NCBI RefSeq assembly: GCF_009696325.1
Contig: NZ_VUME01000001.1
Coordinates: 124,001-188,000 of the forward strand
Reading direction: 5' to 3'
DNA length: 64,000 nt
Source: Collinsella sp. WCA1-178-WT-3 (M1)
Lineage (GTDB): Bacteria > Actinomycetota > Coriobacteriia > Coriobacteriales > Coriobacteriaceae
Below are positions 1-8,616 of this stretch, in pieces. Each line of letters begins with the position of its first letter. Positions within the stretch are counted from its first letter, which is position 1. Below the pieces are notes generated by a model. It did no database searches and had not been told where the DNA came from. It saw only the letters and a program-made list of their open reading frames with translations. Position numbers and translations under genes: made by a program.

Positions 1-582
1 TCGGTTGGCCTGGGCATCCTGATCCCGTTTGCGCTGGTGCTCTTTGCAGCGTCGCTTGGCATTCACGGACGCTGGAGCACGAGCACGGTCATTCGTCGCG
101 TGGCAACGCGTGTGCTGGTGGTCGCCATCATTAGCATGGTGTTGGTGCCCGCGAGCGTATGGGTGTCGCAGAAGGTCGATGAAACGTATCGAGTGAGCAT
201 CGAGGCGGCCGAGCAAAAGGCGACTGACGCTGCGAGTGCGGCAGATAGCGATAGCTCCAAAGCAAACAAGAAAAAGACCGAGTCCGCAGAGTCCAAGAAC
301 GTGCTTGAACAGCTTGCCGACGGCGCCTCGGGTCTCGTCACGACGGTGACCAGCGGCGCCAAGCAGATGACCGACGAGATCGTGCAGCAGGTGACCGACC
401 TTATCGAAGGTGTCATAGTGATGATAGTGACCTCGTGCGTTATTCCATTGCTGGTGCTCGCGGCGTTTTTGTGGCTGGGGCACACACTGCTGGGGATTGA
501 TATTTCCGGGCCGACGAATTATTTGACGGGCCGCTTTCTGGGCACTCCGTCCAAGCATGCCAAGAAGGGCGGCCAGTCCTAG
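1..582 (+). CDS. C-terminal part of a membrane protein of unknown function (partial at window start)
   Basis: The reading frame is open from base 1, so the gene begins upstream and only its last 193 codons are visible. What is seen: a hydrophobic stretch near the start, a second one after a short basic loop, then about 90 polar residues rich in Ala, Ser, Lys and Glu that could form a coiled coil, then another strong membrane segment (around IVMIVTSCVIPLLVLAAFLW) and a basic tail ending KHAKKGGQS. This pattern suggests an inner-membrane protein with an extended helical extracytoplasmic segment. I do not recognise the family. A strong terminator follows at 622-657, so it is the last gene of its operon. 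Confidence 0.7.
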   Translation, partial: SVGLGILIPFALVLFAASLGIHGRWSTSTVIRRVATRVLVVAIISMVLVPASVWVSQKVDETYRVSIEAAEQKATDAASAADSDSSKANKKKTESAESKNVLEQLADGASGLVTTVTSGAKQMTDEIVQQVTDLIEGVIVMIVTSCVIPLLVLAAFLWLGHTLLGIDISGPTNYLTGRFLGTPSKHAKKGGQS

Positions 583-621
583 TAGCTAAAGCTGCCGTAT
601 ATACCGGGGAATACCGCCGAA

Positions 622-657
622 GGGCGGCCGAGACACGTTCTCGGCCGCCCTTTTGTT
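622..657 (+). terminator. Rho-independent terminator of the first gene
   Basis: An 11-bp perfect stem (GGGCGGCCGAG, loop ACACGTT, CTCGGCCGCCC) is followed by TTTTGTTT. It closes the partial gene and isolates the lac promoter region that follows. Confidence 0.9.
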
Positions 658-712
658 TGTTGAACACATGGTCGCTACTCCCGCGCCCGGTCCAAACGGT
701 CAGCAATCATCC

Positions 713-798
713 GTGAACGGTATTTGTTCAAAAAAGAACAAAGATAAACAAAAAGTTGTTGCAGTTACTGTTCGAATGTGTTCAAATAAACATGAACA
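713..798 (+). promoter_or_regulatory. lac promoter region with three overlapping TGAAC/GTTCA inverted repeats
   Basis: The AT-rich 235 bases before lacA contain TGAAC-N7-GTTCA (714-730), TTTGTTC-N6-GAACAAA (723-742) and TGTTCA-N8-TGAACA (779-798). The first lies in an 18-base block, GTGAACGGTATTTGTTCA, that recurs with one change at 39776-39793 before pflB. Several half-sites in a short AT-rich stretch are typical of operator clusters for a dimeric regulator. The regulator is not identified; the DeoR-type and LacI-type proteins encoded nearby are candidates. The rest of the 583-892 gap holds only the terminator and the lacA ribosome site AAGGAGG (881-887). Confidence 0.6.
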
Positions 799-892
799 GT
801 GAAGAATCGCACATTCAGATGCCCGGACCTGAACGAGATTCAACACTTCCAAACAGAAACTACGCACCTGCGTATCTCTCAAGGAGGATGTC

Positions 893-1321
893 ATGAGGGT
901 TGTAATCGCTTCCGATGCCGACGGTATGTCGATGAAGGAGTCCATCAAGGAGATGCTCATCGCCGATGGTCACGAGGTCGTCGACTATTCCGAGACCCCT
1001 GCCGCGGACTTTGTCGATTCCGCTACCGCCGTTGCCAAGGACCTGCTGGAGCACAAGGATTCCCAGGGCTTCGCATTCGATAAGTACGGTGTCGGCTCCT
1101 ATATGGCCGCCGTCAAGATCAAGGGCATGGTCGTCGCTAACATTTCCGACGAGCGTTCCGCCTACATGACCCGCGAGCACAACGGCTCGCGCATGGTCAC
1201 CATGGGCCCGGGCGTTGTGGGCACCGAGGTCGCCAAGAAGATCGCCCGCGAGTTCCTGCGTGCACAGTACGCCGGCGGCCGTCACCAGATCCGTGTCGAC
1301 ATGCTCAACAAGATGGCCTAA
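893..1321 (+). CDS. lacA: Galactose-6-phosphate isomerase subunit LacA
   Basis: One half of the heteromeric LacAB isomerase (RpiB/LacA/LacB fold), which converts D-galactose-6-phosphate to D-tagatose-6-phosphate in the cytoplasm. The 142-residue length is that of known LacA. The segments GAxxMxxKIKGMV-like (AAVKIKGMVVANISDERSA), YMTREHNGSRMVTMG and the ending GRHQIRVDMLNKMA are characteristic of LacA. The catalytic Cys region seen in LacB is absent here, as usual for LacA. ATG at 893 follows AAGGAGG by five bases. It is the first gene of a lacA-lacB-epimerase-lacC run on one strand, with operator-like repeats upstream. Confidence 0.93.
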   Translation: MRVVIASDADGMSMKESIKEMLIADGHEVVDYSETPAADFVDSATAVAKDLLEHKDSQGFAFDKYGVGSYMAAVKIKGMVVANISDERSAYMTREHNGSRMVTMGPGVVGTEVAKKIAREFLRAQYAGGRHQIRVDMLNKMA

Positions 1322-1384
1322 CGAGAGCCACCGAGAACTCGAACTTCTACCTCAACTTGTGAATTCAGACGAAAGGACGTTCTG

Positions 1385-1909
1385 ATGAAGAAGACCATCG
1401 CAATCGGTTGCGACCATATCGTTACGGACGAGAAGATCTATCTGGCCGACCGCCTGGAGCAGGCTGGCTACAAGGTGCTCGACTGCGGCACCTACAGCCA
1501 CACCCGTACGCACTATCCCATCTACGGCAAGGCCGTGGGCGAGGCTGTTGCCAGCGGCAAGGCCGACTTTGGCGTGGCCCTGTGCGGCACCGGCATCGGC
1601 ATCACCAACGCCGTCAACAAGGTTCCCGGCGCCCGCTGCGCCCTGGTTCGCGACATGACCTCTGCCCTGTATGCCCGTCGTGAGCTCAACGCCAACATCG
1701 TGGGCTTTGGTGGCAAGATCACCGGCGAGTTCCTGATGGCCGACATCATGCTTGCCTTCCTGGAGGAGCCTTACGAGAAGACCCCCGAGCACGATGCCCT
1801 GATCGCCAAGATCGATGCCTGCAATAAGGCCGACGCCGAGGCTCAGGCTGACCCACACTTCTTTGACGAGTTCCTCGAGAAGTGGGACCGCGGCGAATAC
1901 CACGACTAA
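1385..1909 (+). CDS. lacB: Galactose-6-phosphate isomerase subunit LacB
   Basis: Partner of LacA in galactose-6-phosphate isomerase. The 174 residues show the RpiB/LacB pattern: GCDH near the N-terminus (residues 8-11), [20 protein letters not shown] with the probable catalytic Cys67, and the C-terminal extension typical of LacB ending in [19 protein letters not shown]. The start ATG has GAAAGGACG upstream. It lies 63 bases after lacA on the same strand and is probably cotranscribed. Confidence 0.94.
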   Translation: MKKTIAIGCDHIVTDEKIYLADRLEQAGYKVLDCGTYSHTRTHYPIYGKAVGEAVASGKADFGVALCGTGIGITNAVNKVPGARCALVRDMTSALYARRELNANIVGFGGKITGEFLMADIMLAFLEEPYEKTPEHDALIAKIDACNKADAEAQADPHFFDEFLEKWDRGEYHD

Positions 1910-1912
1910 TTA

Positions 1913-1942
1913 GGTTCCGGCGTTCTACCGAACGCCGGACCG
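1913..1942 (+). other. GC-rich hairpin between lacB and the epimerase gene
   Basis: The arms GGTTCCGGCGTTC and GAACGCCGGACC flank a four-base loop just after the lacB stop. There is no T tract, so mRNA processing or stabilisation is likelier than termination. The remaining 200 bases before the epimerase start show nothing else I can name. Confidence 0.4.
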
Positions 1943-2141
1943 GCCGACGCTGCGAAGCCATCTGGCGGGCTAGCTGCTCCGATAACACGTTTGCTTGCTT
2001 GGCTTGAGTGCTTCGCTCTTGGCGGTACCCGGCATTCTGCAGCTTTTCAATTGACGGCTCGCGTTTCTGTGAGGGGGCGCGGGCCGGTTTTCTATCAGCC
2101 CTATTGACTTGGTGGGCTGTCGTAAGAAAGGGAAGGCTCCT

Positions 2142-3023
2142 ATGGAGTTTGTTCTTGATAACGGTTCTATCCGCGTGGCACTGAGCACGGCGGGCGGGTC
2201 GTTCACTTCTATTGCGGCCAACGGCCGTGAGTACCTGTGGCAGGGTGATCCGGCAGTCTGGTCGGGCCAGGCCCCCATTTGCTTCCCGATCTGCGGTGGC
2301 CTTCGTGACGGCCACGCAATGACCATGGGCGGCCGCGAGGTAAGGCTCGCCCGCCACGGCTTTGCGCGCAAGCAGGAGTGGAAGCTCGAGGAACAGAGCG
2401 ACAACATGGTTGCGCTGAGCTTAAGCTCTGCCGACCATGCCGAGTTGCTCGAGCAGTACCCGTATCCGTTTAAGATCGTTGCTCGTTACACGATCGATTC
2501 GGAAAAGGTTGCCGTGTCGTACGAGGTGACCAATGAGGGCACCGAGGACATGCCGTTCTTTGTGGGCGGTCACCCCGGCTTTAAGTGCCCGCTCGACGAG
2601 GGCGAGTCCTATGACGACTACGAGCTTCGTTTTGAGCAGCGTGAGGCCACCGACCTCTGCACTGCCGTTCCCTCGACGGGCCTGATTGATGTTGAGCATC
2701 GCAGCAAGAACCCGATGGTTGGCCATGACCTGCCGCTGACCCACGAACTCTTTGACTTCGCGGAGACCATCTTTGACGTGCTCGAGAGCCGCGTGGTTAC
2801 GCTGACCAAGAAGACCGAGGACAAGGGCGTGCGCCTGACGTTCCCCGATATGCCGTACCTGATTGTGTGGAGCAAGCCCGAGGGTGACTTTGTGGCCGTG
2901 GAACCGTGGGGCGGCCTGTCCACCTGCTCCGACGAGGACGATATTCTGGAGCACAAGCGCGGCTGCCTGGTGGCCAAGCCGGGGGAGACCGTCACCCGCG
3001 GCTTTGAGATCGAGATCCTTTAA
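2142..3023 (+). CDS. Aldose 1-epimerase family protein (LacX-like)
   Basis: A galactose mutarotase-like beta-sandwich protein of 293 residues, of the group often called LacX that accompanies lacABC genes. It probably interconverts anomers of a sugar or sugar phosphate. Visible family features are the early G-x-W/AxxxPICFPICGG segment, a GHPGFKCPL segment containing a candidate catalytic His, and the C-terminal VAVEPWGGLSTCSDE with the usual Glu. ATG at 2142 was chosen over the upstream GTG at 2109 because AAAGGGAAGG precedes it at proper spacing. It sits between lacB and lacC. Confidence 0.85.
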   Translation: MEFVLDNGSIRVALSTAGGSFTSIAANGREYLWQGDPAVWSGQAPICFPICGGLRDGHAMTMGGREVRLARHGFARKQEWKLEEQSDNMVALSLSSADHAELLEQYPYPFKIVARYTIDSEKVAVSYEVTNEGTEDMPFFVGGHPGFKCPLDEGESYDDYELRFEQREATDLCTAVPSTGLIDVEHRSKNPMVGHDLPLTHELFDFAETIFDVLESRVVTLTKKTEDKGVRLTFPDMPYLIVWSKPEGDFVAVEPWGGLSTCSDEDDILEHKRGCLVAKPGETVTRGFEIEIL

Positions 3024-3079
3024 CGAGCTATCGTATGTTTGGGGTCGCGCGTGTCGTGCCCCGGAAACAGGAGTTCAAT

Positions 3080-4015
3080 ATGATTCTGACTGTTACCATG
3101 AACCCGTCGATTGATACGCGCTATCAGCTCGATAAGCTGGTCATCGACGATGTTAACCGTGTGACGCCCGAAAAGACCGCTGGCGGTAAGGGCCTCAACG
3201 TGAGCCGCGTGCTGCTGCAGCTGGGCGACGACGTGCTCGCGACTGGCCTGCTTGGCGGTCACATGGGTGCCTATATGGCCGAGCTCATGGATGCCGACGG
3301 CGTCAAGAACGACTTTGTGCCCATTGCCGGCGAGACGCGCATTTGCCTGAATATTCTGCACGAGGGCAATCAGACCGAGCTGCTGGAGAGCGGCCCGCAG
3401 ATCGCCCCGGCAGAGCTCGAGGCCTTTACGGCCAAGTTCGCCGAGCTTGCAGCGAAGGCGGACGTTGTGACGCTTTCGGGCTCGCTGCCGCGCGGCGTCG
3501 ATGCCGGCTACTATGCCGAGCTCGTCAAGATCGCCGAGGAGGCGGGTGCCAAGGTGCTGCTCGACACTTCGGGTGCATCGCTGGAGGCCGCGCTGGAGTC
3601 CGACGCTAAGCCTGAGCTCGTAAAGCCCAACCTGACCGAGATTAACGGCCTGCTGGGTACGTCCTTTACGACCGATGATGTCGATGCCCTGCGCGAGGCG
3701 CTTGCCGCCGATGACCGTTTTGCCGGTATCCCCTGGGTCGTCGTTTCGATGGGCGCTGCCGGCTCGGTGGGCTTCCATGAGGGCCGCGCGTTCCGCGCCA
3801 AGACGCCCGCGATTGCGGCTGTAAACGCGACGGGTTCCGGTGACTCGACCATCGCCGGTTTTGCGCATGCCATTGCTGCTGGTGCCGACGACGTCACGGT
3901 GCTCAAGACCGCCAATACCTGCGGCAAGCTCAACGCTATGGATCCCAAGACCGGCCACCTGGTCATGGACCGCTGGGACGAGGTCTACAACAGCGTAGAG
4001 GTAACCGAACTTTAG
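3080..4015 (+). CDS. lacC: Tagatose-6-phosphate kinase (PfkB family)
   Basis: Phosphorylates tagatose-6-phosphate to tagatose-1,6-bisphosphate using ATP. The 311-residue protein has both ribokinase/PfkB signatures: AGGKGLNVSR (residues 34-43) and NATGSGDSTIAGF with the catalytic Asp255. A related 1-phosphofructokinase cannot be excluded from sequence alone, but position after lacA, lacB and the LacX-like gene supports LacC. Start ATG 3080 has ACAGGAG eight bases upstream; the in-frame ATG at 3035 has no such site. Downstream are two palindromic repeats and then the convergent galT. Confidence 0.9.
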   Translation: MILTVTMNPSIDTRYQLDKLVIDDVNRVTPEKTAGGKGLNVSRVLLQLGDDVLATGLLGGHMGAYMAELMDADGVKNDFVPIAGETRICLNILHEGNQTELLESGPQIAPAELEAFTAKFAELAAKADVVTLSGSLPRGVDAGYYAELVKIAEEAGAKVLLDTSGASLEAALESDAKPELVKPNLTEINGLLGTSFTTDDVDALREALAADDRFAGIPWVVVSMGAAGSVGFHEGRAFRAKTPAIAAVNATGSGDSTIAGFAHAIAAGADDVTVLKTANTCGKLNAMDPKTGHLVMDRWDEVYNSVEVTEL

Positions 4016-4038
4016 AGTTACGGCGTACCGAACAAAAC

Positions 4039-4102
4039 GAGAGTGGATAATCTCCCATTTTGGGCTCGCAAGCGGGCTTAGAGTGGGAGATTTTCCACTC
4101 TC
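4039..4102. repeat. Palindromic repeat, GAGAGTGG family, copy 1
   Basis: Arms at 4039-4057 (GAGAGTGGATAATCTCCCA) and 4084-4102 pair with one mismatch around a 26-base loop. The same arm sequence returns at 27832-27897, so this is an interspersed repeat and not a gene-specific terminator. Confidence 0.8.
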
Positions 4103-4108
4103 ATGAGA

Positions 4109-4189
4109 GGCAGCTAATTTGGGACGGGGCTATTTTGACTACTTCTAGATGCAAAGTAGTCAAAATAGCCCCGTCCCAAATTAGCTGCC
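4109..4189. repeat. Long perfect palindrome, GGGACGGGGC family, copy 1
   Basis: Two 34-base arms (4109-4142 and 4156-4189) are perfectly complementary around a 13-base loop. The core GGGACGGGGCT is shared with the hairpin at 13232-13344 and with a degraded copy at 44871-44940, although the distal arm sequences differ. It lies between convergent lacC and galT. Confidence 0.85.
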
Positions 4190-4192
4190 CTT

Positions 4193-4238
4193 GCACCAAA
4201 AGCGGCGCCCGCCGGCGATATTGCCGGCAGGCGCCGTT
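4193..4238 (-). terminator. Terminator of galK-galT
   Basis: On the minus strand GGCGCCTGCCGGC, loop AATATC and GCCGGCGGGCGCC are followed by GCTTTTGG. It lies about 55 bases after the galT stop. Confidence 0.8.
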
Positions 4239-4292
4239 GTCGTATAGGTGGCTATGTCGTGCGGGCTGCTGTTGAACGTTCGGACCCGTTCT

Positions 4293-5921
4293 CTACAGCG
4301 AGTCGATAAAGCGCTGCTGGGCGGCGCGACCGGCTTCGTCCCATTTAAAGACGCCGGCGTTGTCGAGCACGTGGCCAAACACCATGCCGACCTCCTCGTG
4401 CAGGATGTCGATGGCGCTATCCGCCGTAAGCTCGTCGGCGCGGCGGGCAAAGACGTCCTCGGCCCATGCGGCGTGGCTGCGGCAAAGGTCGTCGCCCTCG
4501 AGCGCGCCGGCAAGGTCGTAACTGACATCGGCCTTGGCTGCCAGCAAGTGCTCGCGGACAGCGCCGAGCTCGGGAACCAAGCGCGGCGGCAAAATGGCCA
4601 GGCCCATGACCTCGATCAAGCCGATGTTCTCCTTCTTAATATGGTGGTACTCGGCATGCGGGTGAAATACGCCCAGCGGATGCTCGTCGGTTGTGATATT
4701 GCAGCGAAGCGCCAGGTAGGCCTCGTAGATCGCGCCGCCGGCATTGCCGCGAGAGTCGACGCGGCGGATGACGGGCGTCACGGTGTTGTGGGCCACGCCG
4801 TCGGCCGTGTGTGCGATGACGCCCACAGACTCATCGGTCCACTCGCGCCAGGCGAGGATAATCTTCTCGGCGGCGTCGAGCAGCTGGGCGCGGTCGTGCG
4901 AGCGCAGTCTCAGCACCGAAAGCGGCCACTGCAACACGGTGCCGCTGACCTGGTCAAAGCCGGGCACGTTAAACTGCGAGACCTCGGCGGCATGCATCAT
5001 GGGGAACTCGTGCGCGCCGCCCTGGAAGTGATCGTGCGACAGAATCGAGCCGCCCACGATGGGCAGGTCGGCGTTGGAGCCAATAAAGTAGTGCGGGAAC
5101 AGGTCCACAAAATCGAGCAGGCAGGTCAGTCCCTTACGGTCGACGTGCATCGGGCGATGCTCGGCGCTCATAGCGATGCAGTGCTCGTTAAAGTACGCGT
5201 ACGGGCTGTACTGGAAGCCCCAGCGCTCGCCGTTGAGCTGGATGGGGATAACGCGCAGGTTCTGGCGAGCGGGATGGGCGCCGCCGTCGGCTGCGGCGGA
5301 GCGTCCAGGGTAGCCCTCGTTCTCGATGCACAGTTGACAGGCGGGATACTTCTCGCCCGTGTTCTTTGCGGCGCCGGCCGCGGCAATGTCGCGCGGGTCC
5401 TTCTCGGGCTTCGACAGGTTGATGGTGATTTCCAGGTCGCCCCAGTTGGTGGGGGTGCTCCATTTGATATTGCGCGCGATGGCGGCGCGGCGCACGTAAC
5501 CGGCGTCACAGCACAGACCATAGAACCAGTCGGTCGCGGCGCGGGGCTCGTTGACGCCCATGCGTCCGTTGAACTCCTCGTTTACAACCGAAGGCCTCGG
5601 CATGAGCGCGCCCATGATGCGCATGGCGATGCGGTCACGGCCCGACGCCGTGTCCTCGGCAGCGCCGTTGGCAACGGCGTCCTCGGAAAGCGCGGCAAGC
5701 GTGCCCTCCAGATCAAAATTGGGGAGCGTATCGGGGTGCAAGAGCGAGAGCTTCTCGTTCTGCATCGCCCAAGCCATGTCGAGGGCAGGACCCGTGGCGC
5801 CGATGCACTCGAGAATGGTGTTGTAGGCCCAGATGCGGTCATCCTGTCCGATCATGGATCGATGGATGGCATACTCAATCAGGCCCTGCGCGGCCTCGCG
5901 CACATCAGTCATTACAGCCAT
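4293..5921 (-). CDS. galT: UDP-glucose--hexose-1-phosphate uridylyltransferase, class II
   Basis: Transfers UMP from UDP-glucose to galactose-1-phosphate in the Leloir pathway. At 542 residues it belongs to the larger GalT class found in Firmicutes and Coriobacteriia, not the 350-residue E. coli class. The active-site HxH is visible in SILSHDHFQGG (His296 and His298), and a CQLC pair occurs at 195-198. galK ends at 5912 on the same strand. Two starts are possible: ATG 5921, overlapping galK by ten bases, or ATG 5912, which forms a TAATG stop-start overlap. Either implies translational coupling to galK. Confidence 0.92.
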   Translation of the reverse strand: MAVMTDVREAAQGLIEYAIHRSMIGQDDRIWAYNTILECIGATGPALDMAWAMQNEKLSLLHPDTLPNFDLEGTLAALSEDAVANGAAEDTASGRDRIAMRIMGALMPRPSVVNEEFNGRMGVNEPRAATDWFYGLCCDAGYVRRAAIARNIKWSTPTNWGDLEITINLSKPEKDPRDIAAAGAAKNTGEKYPACQLCIENEGYPGRSAAADGGAHPARQNLRVIPIQLNGERWGFQYSPYAYFNEHCIAMSAEHRPMHVDRKGLTCLLDFVDLFPHYFIGSNADLPIVGGSILSHDHFQGGAHEFPMMHAAEVSQFNVPGFDQVSGTVLQWPLSVLRLRSHDRAQLLDAAEKIILAWREWTDESVGVIAHTADGVAHNTVTPVIRRVDSRGNAGGAIYEAYLALRCNITTDEHPLGVFHPHAEYHHIKKENIGLIEVMGLAILPPRLVPELGAVREHLLAAKADVSYDLAGALEGDDLCRSHAAWAEDVFARRADELTADSAIDILHEEVGMVFGHVLDNAGVFKWDEAGRAAQQRFIDSL

Positions 5922-7117
5922 GCCGCGTAAGCCCCCTTGTCAGAAATTGCGTAGTGGCGGGCAGAGCCCTCGCCCAGCCAGCCGTTCATCTTGGTGATGA
6001 AGGTGTCGACCAGGTCGAGCGGCACGAAGGCCTGGATGGTGCCACCAAAGCCGCCACCGTGGATGCGGACGGCGCCGCGGCCGTCGAGCACATGCTCGGC
6101 CAGCGCCAAGGCATACATGGAAGGTTGCTCGGAGCCCAGTTTGGCGACGACATTCTGCAGGTACATGGCGGAGCTGGCACCGGACTCGCGCGTCAGGACC
6201 AGGAACTGGTCGATGTCGCCGGCGCTAAGGGCTGCCCAGCGCTTATCGACCAGGCCGTTCTCGTACCAGTAGTGAACGGCGCGCAGGCAGGCACGGTCGC
6301 CCAGCTTGGCGCGTAGCTCGGGGAGCTTGGCGTCAAAATCCGCCACGTTTACCTCGCATAGGCGTGCCTTGCCAAACTCGGCGGCGATGTCCTGCATCTC
6401 GCGCGGAACGGCGGCGTAGTCGTCGGTGGCGGCCACATGGTCGGCGCCAACCTTAACGAGCACGAGCGCGTAGCCGTGATCCTCAAAGTTGAGTTCGAGC
6501 TTCTGGGTTTTAGGCTGAGCCTGGTCCTCAAAGTCCATGTAGGCGAGGCCGCCCAAGCAAACGGCGGCCTGGTCCATCAGACCGCAGGGCTTGCCGTAAT
6601 AGTTGTTCTCGGTGCGCTGGCTCATCTGGGCGAGCGCGACGGGCTCAATGGCGGGTGCGCCCCAGAGCGTCTCCATGGCACGACCGTACGCCGCCTCGAC
6701 AGCAGCAGAGCTCGAAAGGCCGCCGCCCGAGGGGACGGAGCAGGTGAAGGCGAAGTCGAAGCCCTGGGGCTCAACGCCCAGAGCAGCGATTTCGTGGGCC
6801 ATACCGCGGACGAGGCTCGCGGACGTGCCCTTCTCGGACTCCTGAACATCTAGCGTATCGAGCGTGATCTCAAAGGTAGGATAGCCCTCGTCGGCGACGC
6901 GGATCTTGTTGGAGTCGGTTGCCACGGCGATACCGTCAACGGCGACATCGAGCGAGCCGGCGATAACATGGCCGCCCTCGTGGTCGGTGTGATTGCCGCT
7001 GATCTCAGAACGCCCGGGCGCGTGCACGTAGAGCACCTGGCGGTCGCCGATGGGTCCAAACTCCTCCTCAAACAGCTTGGTGAGCATGGTGAGTGTCTTT
7101 TCGTCGGGGGTGGTCAT
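5912..7117 (-). CDS. galK: Galactokinase
   Basis: A GHMP kinase of 401 residues that phosphorylates galactose to galactose-1-phosphate. The substrate motif is APGRSEISGNHTDHEGG (residues 33-49), a variant of GRxNLIGEHTDY also seen in clostridial GalK. The ATP-binding loop is PSGGGLSSSAA (129-139), and HGGGFGGT near the C-terminus is the third GHMP motif. The start ATG at 7117 has GGAAAGGA upstream; the longer in-frame start at 7204 would run through the operator region. It is the first gene of galK-galT and is divergent from the lacI-type gene. galE is absent from the window. Confidence 0.94.
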   Translation of the reverse strand: MTTPDEKTLTMLTKLFEEEFGPIGDRQVLYVHAPGRSEISGNHTDHEGGHVIAGSLDVAVDGIAVATDSNKIRVADEGYPTFEITLDTLDVQESEKGTSASLVRGMAHEIAALGVEPQGFDFAFTCSVPSGGGLSSSAAVEAAYGRAMETLWGAPAIEPVALAQMSQRTENNYYGKPCGLMDQAAVCLGGLAYMDFEDQAQPKTQKLELNFEDHGYALVLVKVGADHVAATDDYAAVPREMQDIAAEFGKARLCEVNVADFDAKLPELRAKLGDRACLRAVHYWYENGLVDKRWAALSAGDIDQFLVLTRESGASSAMYLQNVVAKLGSEQPSMYALALAEHVLDGRGAVRIHGGGFGGTIQAFVPLDLVDTFITKMNGWLGEGSARHYAISDKGAYAAWL

Positions 7118-7160
7118 GGGAGTCCTTTCCTTGGCGCGCACGGGTGAGTTTTGCGTCGCT

Positions 7161-7361
7161 ATGAGTACGTTAACAACTTGAAGCGGCATGAACCAAGTGT
7201 TCACGATGCCGCACGTTACGGGCTATGTTAACGTACTCATAACAGATCGCTTGTCACTTTTTGAGAATCTGGTAGTCGGTAGAATTACAGCCGTGAACGG
7301 TACCGCCGTATGGACTTATAAAGCAGAAGAGATACAGATAGAAAAAGTAGAGTACGTTAAC
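7161..7361. promoter_or_regulatory. galK / lacI-type divergent operator region
   Basis: The 338-base gap between galK and the LacI-type gene carries AGTACGTTAAC three times: 7164-7174, inverted at 7227-7237, and 7351-7361. The first two extend to the 14-mer inverted pair ATGAGTACGTTAAC / GTTAACGTACTCAT. Between them is a TGAAC-N5-GTTCA inverted repeat (7189-7203) inside CGGCAT/ATGCCG arms, and CCGTGAACGGTA occurs at 7291-7302. The GTTAAC-centred sites suit the LacI-type protein encoded next door; this is inferred from location. Confidence 0.6.
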
Positions 7362-7455
7362 ATGCGTCCGACGATAGCGGGCCTCGGAGCGGGATATATT
7401 TCTGCCCGGGCCGGCATGCACGCTATTCAGATCTCGCAAGGGTGAAGGTGATCCT

Positions 7456-8487
7456 GTGGCAAGGCACTCGTCCAACGATACAGGTACGCGTCCGGTCTCC
7501 ATGGCCGACGTCGCCCGCGCTGCCGGTGTTTCGCAGCAGACGGTTTCGCGCGTCGCCAACGGCTTGCCCAACGTTAACGAGCAGACGCGCCAGCGCGTGC
7601 AGGCCGCTATGCAAGAGCTCGGTTTTCGTCCGAGTTATGCCGGCCGCTCGCTGCGCGACGGCCGTTACCATTCGGTCGGTCTGTGCGTCAACGATATCAC
7701 CAAGTTTGGCAACCTCTCAATGATCGATGGCATCGCCAGCGCTGCTCGAGAGCATAATTGCGCCATCACGCTGGTCGAGATGTCCAAGACCGAGGAGTTT
7801 TCGCTTGCCGAGGCCACGCGTCGTATGGCTGCGCTGCCGGTGGACGGCATCATCATCGGCATGAGCCGCATGGCGCCCGATTTTGAGACGTTTGATCCGC
7901 TGCCGGGCATTGGCACGGTTATTGTTACCATGTACGCGCACCCGCGGGTGACCACGGTCGACTCCGACCATTACGGCTGCTCGCTCTTGCTTATGGATCA
8001 TCTGTTTGAGCTGGGGCACGAGCAAATTCGCTATATTGGCGGCCCGTCGTTCTCGGTCGACGAGCAATTTCGTCGCGCCGGCTGGCAGGATGCGCTCGAG
8101 CATAAGCACATTAAGCCGCAGGCGCCGCTCGAGGGCGACTGGTCTGCCAACAGCGGCTACGAGGCCGGCAGGTACCTGGCCGAGCACGATCGCACCATGA
8201 CGGCGATTTATGCGGCAAACGATCAGATGGCAAATGGCGCGATTGCCGCGCTGCGTGATAGCGGCCTGCGCGTGCCCGAGGACGTAAGCGTGGTGGGCGT
8301 CGACGATTCGCTCGACGACTTTGTCGCGCATAACGAGCTCACGACCGTTCGATTCGATTTACATCAGCGTGGACGCGAGGTGTTTGAGCACGCGGTTCCC
8401 GAGGCGGGTACGGCGGGCAAAACCGTTGCTATCCGTATTCCCGGCCAGCTCATTATTCGACATAGCACGGCGATGCCACGCTCATAG
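7456..8487 (+). CDS. LacI family transcriptional regulator
   Basis: A 343-residue repressor with an N-terminal LacI HTH (VSMADVARAAGVSQQTVSRVANG, given here as residues 14-36) and a periplasmic-binding-like sugar domain that ends in the usual PEDVSVVGVDDS...TTVRFD pattern. The start is GTG 7456 with GAAGGTGAT upstream. It diverges from galK and the gap contains three GTTAACGTAC-type sites, so autoregulation and control of galK-galT are likely. The effector sugar cannot be read from the sequence. Confidence 0.9.
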   Translation: MARHSSNDTGTRPVSMADVARAAGVSQQTVSRVANGLPNVNEQTRQRVQAAMQELGFRPSYAGRSLRDGRYHSVGLCVNDITKFGNLSMIDGIASAAREHNCAITLVEMSKTEEFSLAEATRRMAALPVDGIIIGMSRMAPDFETFDPLPGIGTVIVTMYAHPRVTTVDSDHYGCSLLLMDHLFELGHEQIRYIGGPSFSVDEQFRRAGWQDALEHKHIKPQAPLEGDWSANSGYEAGRYLAEHDRTMTAIYAANDQMANGAIAALRDSGLRVPEDVSVVGVDDSLDDFVAHNELTTVRFDLHQRGREVFEHAVPEAGTAGKTVAIRIPGQLIIRHSTAMPRS

Positions 8488-8576
8488 TTTGCGCAGGTAA
8501 ACGACGATTTATCGTATTTCAATAACAATCGGTAAGGATGCCGGCAGATAACAGTTGGAATGCTGCCAAGTGCTAT

Positions 8577-8600
8577 GATAGACAAGTTATTTTGTCTATC
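8577..8600 (+). promoter_or_regulatory. Perfect inverted repeat in the flavodiiron gene leader
   Basis: GATAGACAA (8577-8585) and TTGTCTATC (8592-8600) form a perfect 9-bp inverted repeat with a six-base spacer, ending directly before the ribosome site TAGGAGG. A TATGAT hexamer overlaps its left edge. It could be an operator or a 5'-UTR hairpin. Confidence 0.55.
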
Positions 8601-8616
8601 TAGGAGGCTTTGTCTG

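Noticed and set aside
769-780. tRNA T-loop-like GTTCGAAT sequences (also at 58457)
   Set aside because: No cloverleaf or acceptor stem can be formed around either site.
4060-4275. 71-codon frame downstream of lacC
   Set aside because: It consists of palindromic repeat sequence read through both arms.
4248-5930. 560-codon open frame on the plus strand opposite galT
   Set aside because: The galT frame has conserved active-site motifs; the antisense frame is Ala/Val/Gly/Arg-rich and low in motifs, as expected when GC-rich codons are read backwards.
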